From Lutraria lutraria (lineage: Eukaryota; Mollusca; Bivalvia; Venerida; Mactridae), in the NCBI GenBank assembly GCA_964023205.1, contig OZ026841.1:27235561-27299560 (forward strand): DNA of 64,000 nt, given 5' to 3'. Positions 45,541 through 58,358 of the stretch are shown in pieces. Both the position numbers and the translations under genes were made by a program. Under the pieces are notes generated by a model. That model saw only the letters and a program-made list of their open reading frames with translations. It did no database searches and had not been told where the DNA came from. Numbering within the stretch: position 1 is the first letter of the stretch; every line of letters begins with the position of its first letter.

Positions 45541-46776
45541 TTAACAGTTTGGTTTCGAAGACATAAAAATTAGTTAGGCAGTCAATCTTTCCTTAACTTT
45601 ACTTTTTGATAAACTTAAGGAAAATCAACTACCTAAGTTTTTTACGTTATTTGATATATCTTAGATAAAATAATGGTACTAAAACGCTCACTTAATGAGG
45701 TGTTTGTGAAACACCAATGCCCCCTAAAGGGCAAATGGATAGTTGACCTTTGACCTATTGATAGACCTTATCAACAGGGGTCATCTATCTATATTTGACC
45801 AACCTTCAAACCAAGTGAAGACCTAAGAGGCCAAAACAGTCGAATTGGCCAGACAAGGTTTGATTACCAACGAGCAAAAAAGACGGACATGAGCAAACCA
45901 GCAATATATACCCCCATTTCTTCAAAGTGGGGGCATATCTAGAACTTTAAAAGATAACCGTACAATTACAAAAATATGACAAAAATATAAATACAATTCA
46001 TGTTAATTCAAGACATTTTACCTAATAGAAATAGCTGCTAGGATAAGAATAAAATTTTGCAAAAATACTAGTAGAGAATAAAGCTCAGAAAAATCAACTA
46101 CCCAAGTTTTTTTAAGTTATTTGATATAATATCTAAAGTTAAAATAAGGGCACTAAAACGCTCACTTAATGAGGTGTTTGTAAAACACCAATGCCCCCTA
46201 AAGAGCAATGGATAGTTGATATTTGACCTATTGATAGACCTTATCAACAGGGGTCATCTATCTGTATTTGACCAACCTTCAAACCAAGTGAAGACCTAAG
46301 AGGCCAAAACAGTCGAATTGGCCAGACAAGGTTTGATTACCAACGAGCAAAAAAGACGGACATGAGCAAACCAGCAATATATACCCCCATTTCTTTGAAA
46401 TAGGGGCATAACTAGAACTTTATTAAAGTACCCTACGATTACAAAAATATGACAAAAATATAAATACAATTCATGTCAATTCAAGACATTTTACCAAATA
46501 GAAAGAACAGTTGGAATAATAATATCATGTTTTGTAGAAATATTTAGGCAGTTGATTTTTCCTTAGCTTTATAAAATATACAATTTAAGCTAAAATAAGG
46601 ATACTAAAACGATATCTTAATGAGGTGTTTGTAACTAAGAAACAAAAATGTATAAAAATCCAAATTCACCTCCTAAAAATGAAGCTATTAAAATGAAACA
46701 AATTTTATTCAAGAGGTATTCTTTGTAGGTCAGAATTCAGTGTTTGTGAAGCAGTTAATGGAAGCCTGACAACTAT
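44757..46776. repeat. Array unit 3, type B
   Basis: 2020 bp; lacks two segments of about 31 and 28 bp of the RT part present in type A. Confidence 0.95.
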
Positions 46777-47560
46777 GTAAAGGCTTGTGTCATCTGCAAA
46801 TATATGGACGTTTGCCCTGATGTCAGAAACAATGTCATCGATAAATATCAAGAAAAGCAGGGGCCCAAAATTGACTAGGATCCTGTGAAATCCCAGCCTT
46901 AATGTCATTCCAGTTTGATTGAGCATCAGACAGAACAACATTTAGCTGTCTGTCACTTAGATAAGATGAGAACCAATTGAAAAGACTGCTGGAAGTCCCA
47001 AAATGTTTGAGTCAGAAGAGGAAAGCATGTCGCAGAATACAGCTCTGGAATTGACAGTCACAGTGAAGAAGTTGTATAGATAAGCCAGTTGGTTAACTGT
47101 TGAGTCAACAGGTACAAAGCCTGATTTAAAGCAGGGTGAGAAGATCATTGTCACTATCATTCAAGGAGTTTCCCTATGGTACATAGTAGGGATATAAAGT
47201 TGATAATTGCCAACATGAGAATGGCTTCAAGGAGCGACAAAATTGTCTTTCCATGAGCTAGGAAAAACAGAAGAGAACAAAGACTGGCCGAAAAAGTCTG
47301 ACAGAAGAGTGGACAGTTCAAATTTTATAATATCCTCTGTCTTAGAGGTTGTAATTGTAATGTGGTCCAAGACAGGGCTGATATCATTCACATCATTTTG
47401 CAGAGTTTGAGCACCTAATTATTCATCAAGTAGGGTTTGATCCCCACAAATGTTATTCAGATGGTTTAAGACAAGTTCACCATGGTTCCATGATGATGAA
47501 GAGGAAAGAGGTTATTATGCTAACATATTATTGTGATTTAGTTTGGCCTTTCTTATTTCA
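46705..47560 (-). pseudogene. RT fragment in array unit 4
   Basis: Type B deletion of motif A. The FADD frame is open, and it shares HRILVNFGP and FLIFIDD variants with unit 5. Confidence 0.88.
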
Positions 47561-48794
47561 TTAACAGTTTAGTTTCGAAGACGTAAAAAATAGTTAGGCA
47601 GTCAATCTTTCCTTAGCTTTACTTTTTGATAAACTTAAGGAAAATCAACTACCTAAGTTTTTTAAGTTATTTGATATCTTAGATAAAATAATGGTACTAA
47701 AACGCTCACTTAATGAGGTGTTTGTGAAACACCAATGCCCCCTAAAGGGCAAATGGATAGTTGACCTTTGACCTATTAATAGACCTTATCAACAGGGGTC
47801 ATCTATCTATATTTGACCAACCTTCAAACCAAGTGAAGACCTAAGAGGCCAAAACAGTCGAATTGGCCAGACAAGGTTTGATTACCAACGAGCAAAAAAG
47901 ACGGACATGAGCAAACCAGCAATATATACCCCCATTTCTTCAAAGTGGGGGCATATCTAGAACTTTAAAAGATAACCGTACAATTACAAAAATATGACAA
48001 AAATATAAATACAATTCATGTTAATTCAAGACATTTTACCTAATAGAAATAGCTGCTAGGATAAGAATAAAATTTTGCAAAAATACTAGTAGAGAATAAA
48101 GCTCAGAAAAATCAACTACCCAAGTTTTTTTAAGTTATTTGATATAATATCTAAAGTTAAAATAAGGGCACTAAAACGCTCACTTAATGAGGTGTTTGTA
48201 AAACACCAATGCCCCCTAAAGAGCAATGGATAGTTGACATTTGACCTATTGATAGACCTTATCAACAGGGGTCATCTATCTGTATTTGACCAACCTTCAA
48301 ACCAAGTGAAGACCTAAGAGGCCAAAACAGTCGAATTGGCCAGACAAGGTTTGATTACCAACGAGCAAAAAAGACGGACATGAGCAAACCAGCAATATAT
48401 ACCCCCATTTCTTTGAAATAGGGGCATAACTAGAACTTTATTAAAGTACCCTACGATTACAAAAATATGACAAAAATATAAATACAATTCATGTCAATTC
48501 AAGACATTTTACCAAATAGAAAGAACAGTTGGAATAATAATATCATGTTTTGTAGAAATATTTAGGCAGTTGATTTTTCCTTAGCTTTATAAAATATACA
48601 ATTTAAGCTAAAATAAGGATACTAAAACGATATCTTAATGAGGTGTTTGTAACTAAGAAACAAAAATGTATAAAAATCCAAATTCACCTCCTAAAAATGA
48701 AGCTATTAAAATGAAACAAATTTTATTCAAGAGGTATTCTTTGTAGGTCAGAATTCAGTGTTTGTGAAGCAGTTAATGGAAGCCTGACAACTAT
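46777..48794. repeat. Array unit 4, type B
   Basis: 2018 bp. From 47491 onwards ('tgatgatgaagagg' variant) it is near-identical to the sequence starting at 51586, 4095 bp away. Confidence 0.95.
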
Positions 48795-49580
48795 GTAAAG
48801 GCTTGTGTCATCTGCAAATATATGGACGTTTGCCCTGATGTCAGAAACAATGTCATCGATAAATATCAAGAAAAGCAGGGGCCCAAAATTGACTAGGATC
48901 CTGTGAAATCCCAGCCTTAATGTCATTCCAGTTTGATTGAGCATCAGACAGAACAACATTTAGCTGTCTGTCACTTAGATAAGATGAGAACCAATTGAAA
49001 AGACTGCTGGAAGTCCCAAAATGTTTGAGTCAGAAGAGGAAAGCATGTCGCAGAATACAGCTCTGGAATTGACAGTCACAGTGAAGAAGTTGTATAGATA
49101 AGCCAGTTGGTTAACTGTTGAGTCAACAGGTACAAAGCCTGATTTAAAGCAGGGTGAGAAGATCATTGTCACTATCATTCAAGGAGTTTCCCTATGGTAC
49201 ATAGTAGGGATATAAAGTTGATAATTGCCAACATGAGAATGGCTTCAAGGAGCGACAAAATTGTCTTTCCATGAGCTAGGAAAAACAGAAGAGAACAAAG
49301 ACTGGCCGAAAAAGTCTGACAGAAGAGTGGACAGTTCAAATTTTATAATATCCTCTGTCTTAGAGGTTGTAATTGTAATGTGGTCCAAGACAGGGCTGAT
49401 ATCATTCACATCATTTTGCAGAGTTTGAGCACCTAATTATTCATCAAGTAGGGTTTGATCCCCACAAATGTTATTCAGATGGTTTAAGACAAGTTCACCA
49501 TGGTTCCATGACGATGGAGAGGAAAGGAGTTATTATGCTAACATATCATTGTGATTTAGTTTGGCCTTTCTTATTTCATT
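48723..49580 (-). pseudogene. RT fragment in array unit 5
   Basis: Type B with motif A lost and FADD present. Its protein-level variants are the same as in unit 4. Confidence 0.88.
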
Positions 49581-50814
49581 AACAGTTTGGTTTCGAAGAC
49601 ATAAAAATTAGTTAGGCAGTCAATCTTTCCTTAACTTTACTTTTTGATAAACTTATGGAAAATCAACTACCTAAGTTTTTTACGTTATTTGATATATCTT
49701 AGATAAAATAATGGTACTAAAACGCTCACTTAATGAGGTGTTTGTGAAACACCAATGCCCCCTAAAGGGCAAATGGATAGTTGACCTTTGACCTATTGAT
49801 AGACCTTATCAACAGGGGTCATCTATCTGTATTTGACCAACCTTCAAACCAAGTGAAGACTTAGAGGCCAAAACAGTCGAATTGGCCAGACAAGGTTTGA
49901 TTACCAACGAGCAAAAAAGATGGACATGACCAAACCAGCAATATAGACCCCCATTTCTTCAAAGTGGGGGCATATCTAGAACTTTAAAAGATAACCCTAC
50001 AATTACAAAAATATGACAAAAATATAAATACAATTCATGTCAATTCAAGACATTTTACCTAATAGAAATAGCTGCTAGGATAAGATTAAGATTTTGCAAA
50101 AATACTAGTAGAGAATAAAGCTCAGAAAAATCAACTACCCAAGTTTTTTTAAGTTATTTGATATAATATCTAAAGTTAAAATAAGGGCACTAAAACGCTC
50201 ACTTAATGAGGTGTTTGTGAAACACCAATGCCCCCTAAAGAGCAATGGATAGTTGACCTTTGACCTATTGATAGACCTTATCAACAGGGGTCATCTATCT
50301 GTATTTGACCAACCTTCAAACCAAGTGAAGACCTAAGAGGCCAAAACAGTCGAATTGGCCAGACAAGGTTTGATTACCAACGAGCAAAAAAAGACGGACA
50401 TGAGCAAACCAGCAATATATACCTCCATTTCTTTGAAATAGGGGCATAACTAGAACTTTATTAAAGTACCCTACGATTACAAAAATATGACAAAAATATA
50501 AATACAATTCATGTCAATTCAAGACATTTTACCTAATAGAAAGAACTATTGGAATAATAATATCATGTTTTGTAGAAATATTTAGGCAGTTGATTTTTCC
50601 TTAGCTTTATAAAATCTACAATTTAAGCTAAAATAAGGATACTAAAACGATATCTTAATGAGGTGTTTGTAATTAAGAAACAAAAATGTATAAAAATCCA
50701 AATTCACCTCCTAAAAATGAAGCTATTAAAATGAAACAAATTTTATTCAAGAGGTATTCTTTGTAGGTCAGAATTCAGTGTTTGTGAAGCAGTTAATGGA
50801 AACCTGACAACTAT
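48795..50814. repeat. Array unit 5, type B
   Basis: 2020 bp; its close relative is unit 7 (offset 4095 bp), sharing 'tgaccaaaccagcaatatag' at 49927/54021. Confidence 0.95.
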
Positions 50815-51655
50815 GTAAAGGCTTGTGTCATCTGCAAATATATGGACGTTTGCCCTGATGTCAGAAACAATGTCATCGACAAATATCAAGAAAAGGAGGG
50901 GCCCAAAATTGACTCGGATCCTGTGAAATCCCAGCCTTAATGTCATTCCATTTTGATTGTGCATCAGGCAGAACAACAGTTAGCTGTCTGTCACTTAGAT
51001 AAGATGAGAACCAATTGAAAAGACTGCCGGAAGTCCCAAAATGTTTGAGTCAGAAGAGGAAAGCATGATGTGAGACTAAGTCAAAAGCCTTGCTTATGTC
51101 GCAGAACATAGCTCTGGAATTGACAGTCACAGTGAAGAATGTGTATAGATAAGCCAGTTGGTTAACTGTTGAGTCAACAGGTACAAAGCCTGATTTAAAG
51201 CAGGGTGAGAAGATCATTGTCACTATTATGATTGACATGTCTGTGGACTACCCTTACAAAGAGTTTCCCTATGGTACATAGTAGGGATATAGGTTGATAA
51301 TTGCCAACATGAGAATGGCTTCAAGGAGTGACAAAATTGTCTTTCCATGAGCTAGGAAAAAACAGAAGAGAACAGAGACTGGCCGAAAAAGTCCGACAGA
51401 AGAGTGGACAGTTCAAATTTGATAATACCCTCTGTCTTAGAGGTTGTAATTGTAATGTGGTCCAAGACAGGGCTGATATCATTCACATCATTTTGCAGAG
51501 TTTGAGCACCTAATTATTCATCAAGTAGGGTTTGATCCCCACAAATGTTATTCAGATGGTTTAAGACAAGTTCACCATGGTTCCATGATGATGAAGAGGA
51601 AAGAGGTTATTATGCTAACATATTATTGTGATTTAGTTTGGCCTTTCTTATTTCA
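50743..51655 (-). pseudogene. RT fragment in array unit 6
   Basis: Type A. Motif A CDISKAFDLVSH and FADDTSLYI are both present but in different frames, as in every unit. It has private changes such as CLMHNQNG and YLYTFF. Confidence 0.88.
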
Positions 51656-52889
51656 TTAACAGTTTAGTTTCGAAGACGTAAAAAATAGTTAGGCAGTCAA
51701 TCTTTCCTTAGCTTTACTTTTTGATAAACTTAAGGAAAATCAACTACCTAAGTTTTTTAAGTTATTTGATATCTTAGATAAAATAATGGTACTAAAACGC
51801 TCACTTAATGAGGTGTTTGTGAAACACCAATGCCCCCTAAAGGGCAAATGGATAGTTGACCTTTGACCTATTAATAGACCTTATCAACAGGGGTCATCTA
51901 TCTATATTTGACCAACCTTCAAACCAAGTGAAGACCTAAGAGGCCAAAACAGTCGAATTGGCCAGACAAGGTTTGATTACCAACGAGCAAAAAAGACGGA
52001 CATGAGCAAACCAGCAATATATACCCCCATTTCTTCAAAGTGGGGGCATATCTAGAACTTTAAAAGATAACCGTACAATTACAAAAATATGACAAAAATA
52101 TAAATACAATTCATGTTAATTCAAGACATTTTACCTAATAGAAATAGCTGCTAGGATAAGAATAAAATTTTGCAAAAATACTAGTAGAGAATAAAGCTCA
52201 GAAAAATCAACTACCCAAGTTTTTTTAAGTTATTTGATATAATATCTAAAGTTAAAATAAGGGCACTAAAACGCTCACTTAATGAGGTGTTTGTAAAACA
52301 CCAATGCCCCCTAAAGAGCAATGGATAGTTGACATTTGACCTATTGATAGACCTTATCAACAGGGGTCATCTATCTGTATTTGACCAACCTTCAAACCAA
52401 GTGAAGACCTAAGAGGCCAAAACAGTCGAATTGGCCAGACAAGGTTTGATTACCAACGAGCAAAAAAGACGGACATGAGCAAACCAGCAATATATACCCC
52501 CATTTCTTTGAAATAGGGGCATAACTAGAACTTTATTAAAGTACCCTACGATTACAAAAGTATGACAAAAATATAAATACAATTCATGTCAATTCAAGAC
52601 ATTTTACCAAATAGAAAGAACTGTTGGAATAATAATATCATGTTTTGTAGAAATATTTAGGCAGTTGATTTTTCCTTAGCTTTATAAAATCTACAATTTA
52701 AGCTAAAATAAGGATACTAAAACGATATCTTAATGAGGTGTTTGTAACTAAGAAACAAAAATGTATAAAAATCCAAATTCACCTCCTAAAAATGAAGCTA
52801 TTAAAATGAAACAAATTTTATTCAAGAGGTATTCTTTGTAGGTCAGAATTCAGTGTTTGTGAAGCAGTTAATGGAAGCCTGACAACTAT
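50815..52889. repeat. Array unit 6, type A
   Basis: 2075 bp; the long RT form lies between type B neighbours. Confidence 0.95.
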
Positions 52890-53675
52890 GTAAAGGCTTG
52901 TGTCATCTGCAAATATATGGACGTTTGCCCTGATGTCAGAAACAATGTCATCGATAAATATCAAGAAAAGCAGGGGCCCAAAATTGACTCGGATCCTGTG
53001 AAATCCCAGCCTTAATGTCATTCCAGTTTGATTGAGCATCAGACAGAACAACATTTAGCTGTCTGTCACTTAGATAAGATGAGAACCAATTGAAAAGACT
53101 GCTGGAAGTCCCAAAATGTTTGAGTCAGAAGAGGAAAGCATGTCGCAGAATACAGCTCTGGAATTGACAGTCACAGTGAAGAAGTTGTATAGATAAGCCA
53201 GTTGGTTAACTGTTGAGTCAACAGGTACAAAGCCTGATTTAAAGCAGGGTGAGAAGATCATTGTCACTATCATTCAAGGAGTTTCCCTATGGTACATAGT
53301 AGGGATATAAAGTTGATAATTGCCAACATGAGAATGGCTTCAAGGAGCGACAAAATTGTCTTTCCATGAGCTAGGAAAAACAGAAGAGAACAAAGACTGG
53401 CCGAAAAAGTCTGACAGAAGAGTGGACAGTTCAAATTTTATAATATCCTCTGTCTTAGAGGTTGTAATTGTAATGTGGTCCAAGACAGGGCTGATATCAT
53501 TCACATCATTTTGCAGAGTTTGAGCACCTAATTATTCATCAAGTAGGGTTTGATCCCCACAAATGTTATTCAGATGGTTTAAGACAAGTTCACCATGGTT
53601 CCATGACGATGGAGAGGAAAGGAGTTATTATGCTAACATATCATTGTGATTTAGTTTGGCCTTTCTTATTTCATT
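52818..53675 (-). pseudogene. RT fragment in array unit 7
   Basis: Type B. Nearly identical to unit 5, differing in few codons (HRIRVNF for HRILVNF). Confidence 0.88.
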
Positions 53676-54909
53676 AACAGTTTGGTTTCGAAGACATAAA
53701 AATTAGTTAGGCAGTCAATCTTTCCTTAACTTTACTTTTTGATAAACTTAAGGAAAATCAACTACCTAAGTTTTTTACGTTATTTGATATATCTTAGATA
53801 AAATAATGGTACTAAAACGCTCACTTAATGAGGTGTTTGTGAAACACCAATGCCCCCTAAAGGGCAAATGGATAGTTGACCTTTGACCTATTGATAGACC
53901 TTATCAACAGGGGTCATCTATCTGTATTTGACCAACCTTCAAACCAAGTGAAGACCTAAGAGGCCAAAACAGTCGAATTGGCCAGACAAGGTTTGATTAC
54001 CAACGAGCAAAAAAGATGGACATGACCAAACCAGCAATATAGACCCCCATTTCTTCAAAGTGGGGGCATATCTAGAACTTTAAAAGATAACCCTACAATT
54101 ACAAAAATATAAATACAATTCATGTCAATTCAAGACATTTTACCTAATAGAAATAGCTGCTAGGATAAGATTAAGATTTTGCAAAAATACTAGTAGAGAA
54201 TAAAGCTCAGAAAAATCAACTACCCAAGTTTTTTTAAGTTATTTGATATAATATCTAAAGTTAAAATAAGGGCACTAAAACGCTCACTTAATGAGGTGTT
54301 TGTGAAACACCAATGCCCCCTAAAGAGCAATGGATAGTTGACCTTTGACCTATTGATAGACCTTATCAACAGGGGTCATCTATCTGTATTTGACCAACCT
54401 TCAAACCAAGTGAAGACCTAAGTGGCCAAAACAGTCGAATTGGCCAGACAAGGTTTGATTACCAACGAGCAAAAAAAGACGAACATGAGCAAACCAGCAA
54501 TATATACCTCCATTTCTTTGAAATAGGGGCATAACTAGAACTTTATTAAAGTACCCTACGATTACAAAAATATGACAAAAATATAAATACAATAGATGTC
54601 AATTCAAGACATTTTACCTAGACATTTTACATAGAAAGAACTATTGGAATAATAATATCATGTTTTGTAGAAATATTTAGGCAGTTGATTTTTCCTTAGC
54701 TTTATAAAATCTACAATTTAAGCTAAAATAAGGATACTAAAACGATATCTTAATGAGGTGTTTGTAATTAAGAAACAAAAATGTATAAAAATCCAAATTC
54801 ACCTCCTAAAAATGAAGCTATTAAAATGAAACAAATTTTATTCAAGAGGTATTCTTTGTAGGTCAGAATTCAGTGTTTGTGAAGCAGTTAATGGAAGCCT
54901 GACAACTAT
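52890..54909. repeat. Array unit 7, type B
   Basis: 2020 bp; duplicate of unit 5 at 4095-bp offset. Confidence 0.95.
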
Positions 54910-55900
54910 GTAAAGGCTTGTGTCATCTGCAAATATATGGACGTTTGCCCTGATGTCAGAATCAATGTCATCGACAAATATCAAGAAAGGGAGGGGCCCA
55001 AAATTGACTCAGATTCTGTGAAATCCCAGCCTTAATATCATTCCATTTTGATTGAGCATCAGGCAGAACAACAGTTAGCTGTCTGTCACTTAGATAAGAT
55101 TCGAACCAATTGAAAAGACTGCCAGAAATCCCAAAATGTCAGAAGAGGAAAGCATGATGTGAGACTAAGTCAAAAGCCTTGCTTATGTCGCAGAATACAG
55201 CTCTGGAATTGACAGTCACAGTGAAGAAGTTGTATAGATAAGCCAGTTGGTTAACTGTTGAGTCAACAGGTACAAAGCCTGATTTAAAGCAGGGTGAGAA
55301 GATCATTGTCACTATTATGATTAACATATGCCTGTGGACTATGCTTTCAAGGAGTTTCCCTATGGTACATAGTAGGGATATAGGTTGATAATTGCCAACA
55401 TGAGAATGGCTTCAAGGAGCGACAAAATTGTCTTTCCATGAGCTAGGAAAAACAGAAGAGGACAGAGACTGGCCAACAAAAGTCACACAGCATTATTTTA
55501 GAGGTTCTAATTGTAATGTGGTCCAAGACAGGGCTGATATCATTCACATCATTTTGCAGAGTTTGAGCACCTAATTATTCATCAAGAAGGGTTTGATCCC
55601 GACAAACGTTATTCAGAAGGTTTGCTTTGGTGATTTTATCTACCACAGGGTTATCACCAATATTACTATGAAGCAAGGATGAACCCGATTTGGAGGAGAT
55701 GAAAGATTTGAGACAAGTTCACCATGATTTCCATGATGATGAAGAGGAAAGGAGTTTTCGTGCTAACATATTATTGTGATTTAGTTTGGCCTTTCTTATT
55801 TCATCAACAGAATGGTTTCGATGTATTAAAATGTGGAAGGTTTTTTATCAAGCTAATATCATTTTTATTAAGATTACAACTTAACAATATCAATGGTGGC
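54842..55900 (-). pseudogene. RT fragment in array unit 8, least deleted
   Basis: Read from the high end: HRNHSVDEIRKAKLNHNNML, then a segment found only here (SNIGDNPVVDKITKANLLNN and DQTLLDE), then the usual SWKDNFVAP, SGFVPVDSTVNQLAY, CDISKAFDLVSH and FADD parts. The extra segment reads as the expected linker between endonuclease and RT in jockey/CR1-type LINEs, so this copy is closest to the source LINE. About 70 bp before SWKDNF is deleted instead. Confidence 0.85.
54910..55860. repeat. Array unit 8, partial, type A, with extra sequence
   Basis: Right edge of the array. Similarity to other units ends near 55820. It has about 110 bp at 55615-55725 not present in units 1-7. Confidence 0.92.
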
Positions 55901-57854
55901 TTGTAATCATACTCAATTGTCAAGTTTAATTCTCAAACATCCTACCAACCATTACTTTAATTCAGAGTTAGATTTCTATTATGATTTTCATGATAAGTCT
56001 AAGTCTATGGTTTTTTTTTTAAGCGGTAGCTTCTATAAATGATACACCCAGTTTTATATTAACAAAAACGTGACACATCTACATTGGTGTTGAAAATAGT
56101 ACCACTGGTTGTATAACTCTACCAATTGCAGTTATGATACAAGTTGGATATATTGCAGGATTATGTTCATTTTGAATTATTGCATTGTCATGGCATTTCA
56201 AACTGTACTATTATTGTTTAGTAATTCAGTATTCATTGGCACAAAAGTTTCATTCATAAGGATGATCCGCACAAATGTTTCATTCAAAGACAATAAAAAG
56301 TGCACATCGCCACTATACACAAGGGAATCGCTAAAAGACACTAACAGATGGAGGACACCAGTTAATTGTAACTCCACCAACTGGATAGACCTAAAGTACA
56401 GAATGGACTAGCTCGATCTTGCGAAATGAATTTCTTTTTTGCAAGATAGGTTTGCATAAAAACAACTTCAACATAAATGGTCATTAATACAGAATTATAA
56501 TCAGCCCGTTTGACTGAATTCAGGGCGTTTTATGAATTCTTTCAACACAGGACCCCTAGCATGCTTAAGAGTTAACGCTAATGAAGGAGACACTAACTGT
56601 ATTATAACATATAATTACAAAGTATTAAGACTCAGATGTGTTTTACAGTGAACCGGAAATGGAGGTATGGGTTTACTTTCAACTGAAACAGAATTGAGAG
56701 CATAAAGTGGACCTTTACCAAGATGTCTTTATTACACTGAGCCAAAACTGACTCTTTTGAGGAAATTATTAGTCCAAACAATAAATACATTTGAGTTTGT
56801 AACATTTAGGCCTAGAGTTGTTTGAGATTTTTTGTATTATCTAACACAAATCTACCAAATACTATCAATAACATTTTAACTTTCGCTTTTTGACAATACT
56901 CCCAGTGCTTTGATTGTATTTGCTGCTGCGTAGCAGACGAATACATTGTTAACATATTTCAGAAACAGTTCACATCGGATGTGAAAAACCTGAAAACTTT
57001 CACTTCCTGTTCAACTGCTACAAAAATTAGTTTTCAGCTAATCCAATAATTTATGCAAGTCTACAGGCCAGTTTAAACACTACAATCCAGGAGAATCAAA
57101 CCATGGAATTTATTTGGAGGTATATTCATAAACACTACTGCATTAGCAAATACTGATTATTGGTAATTGGAACTTTCACACCTGTAATGGCTGACTGTCA
57201 CGTAATATAACAATGGACCAGGCCTAATTATTAGAAATAGAATCGTCCATAGCAAAACTGGTTTATATGTAATATATGTGTAGTATTGATAATCCTACAA
57301 ACTACTGGCCTCACTGGCTTTATTCTACACAATTTCTCAAAATCACAAGCACATAAATACTTCAATCAGTAGTGAATACCTCAGTGCTTTCAGCACTTTG
57401 ATTATTCACATGTTAATCTTATGGAGCCTTTAGTTTAATTAGCGAAATGTTACAATAAGTGTGAAAGTGATCAGCACTATCTTTGACATAAATATCTTAA
57501 ACTACATTTTCATGTGGACAAATTAATATCAAAGTGCGACACAAAAGAAAATTGAAAGTATGCATATAGAAATCAAAACAAAAAAGTCGGCAATGCAAGG
57601 AACAGTTTGTCATAAACAAAATTTTCCTATAAGTGAAGTTGACATAATGAGAATCAACTGCAGAAGGAAGTGTACAAAAAGTGTATTGTAAAGTTCAATT
57701 TTCCTTTATGTTATTAATAATTATTTCAAGCAAGACCCTGCGTTCAATAAACACATATACCCCCGGTGGCACACTTGACACAACAGATTTCGATGGAATT
57801 TTGTCATCTGAAATTGGTAATGCTATAGGGCTGATTTAGAACTTGAGCACTTAC
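55901..57854. other. No gene recognised
   Basis: AT-rich. The frame 56109-56411 (100 codons, plus) has no recognised domain and overlaps an opposite-strand frame. It may contain the intron 3' of the candidate exon at 57855-57902. Confidence 0.4.
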
Positions 57855-57902
57855 CTCTTGTCCAGTGGCTGCCACAGGATGCTTAGTCTTCATCTTTGTT
57901 TA
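57855..57902 (-). CDS. Candidate start-codon exon of an unidentified host gene
   Basis: On the minus strand a pyrimidine-rich acceptor (tttatatttttcag|) precedes 48 bp with ATG at 57893-57891, reading MKTKHPVAATGQE. It ends at the perfect donor GAG|GTAAGT (57855/57854), phase 0. The exon is too short to identify. If real, the gene runs leftwards and its first coding intron would extend towards the tandem array. Both splice sites are strong, which is the main support. Confidence 0.42.
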
Positions 57903-58034
57903 CTGAAAAATATAAATGACTTACATGAATATTTGGATGCATGTTATATGGAATAATAAAAATAAACTAGACCGAAGCACCGTAAGGTGGAGCAAAACAT
58001 GCCCAATGGTATAATTGATACTGTAAAAACATTA

Positions 58035-58165
58035 TTTTGGGGTACTTTTCGTGCATATGACCTTTGACCCCCTAAGTGTGACCGTGAAGTAATCCTTCCA
58101 AAACATTAAACCTGCACTTCATCTCACTGTGGTGAACATTTGAGTAAAGTTTCTTCAAAATCCTT
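58035..58165. repeat. Single copy of the 'gtgacc...ccttccaaaacat' repeat
   Basis: Same family as 16600-16900, recognised by 'cctaagtgtgacc', 'ccttccaaaacatt', 'gtgaacatttgagt' and 'ttcttcaaaatcctt'. Confidence 0.8.
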
Positions 58166-58358
58166 AGTCTGGTTCCCGGATGTGCTCTACAATTATGTCA
58201 GACAAAGCCCAGTAATGGCGGCCTTCAGTGGTAAAGCACAGGCAACAGAATAATTTTAATTTGACTGGTCATACATGACGTTAGACCTAATCATAATTGT
58301 TTATGTACTAATATTGTTACGGCGGCGATATTTTAATGATCATTCTTATTTGTTGATA

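Larger units (their letters stand above)
40355..55860. repeat. Tandem array (macrosatellite) of a unit of about 2.05 kb built from a dead LINE fragment
   Basis: The anchor word 'gtaaaggcttgtgtcatctg' occurs at 40601, 42680, 44757, 46777, 48795, 50815, 52890 and 54910, giving periods 2079, 2077, 2020, 2018, 2020, 2075 and 2020. Each unit joins a minus-strand RT fragment of about 850-900 bp to two copies of a subrepeat of about 470 bp (for example starting at 41587 and 42061) plus a partial third. The subrepeat holds 'tgacctttgacctattgata' and '(g/a)ggggcata(a/t)ct', words shared with other mollusc repeats in this window. Copies look about 95-99% identical by eye. Unit boundaries here are anchor to anchor. 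Confidence 0.97.

Noticed and set aside
40355..55860. CRISPR-like array
   Set aside because: Repeat unit is about 2 kb with coding LINE remains; no short repeats with unique spacers anywhere in the window.
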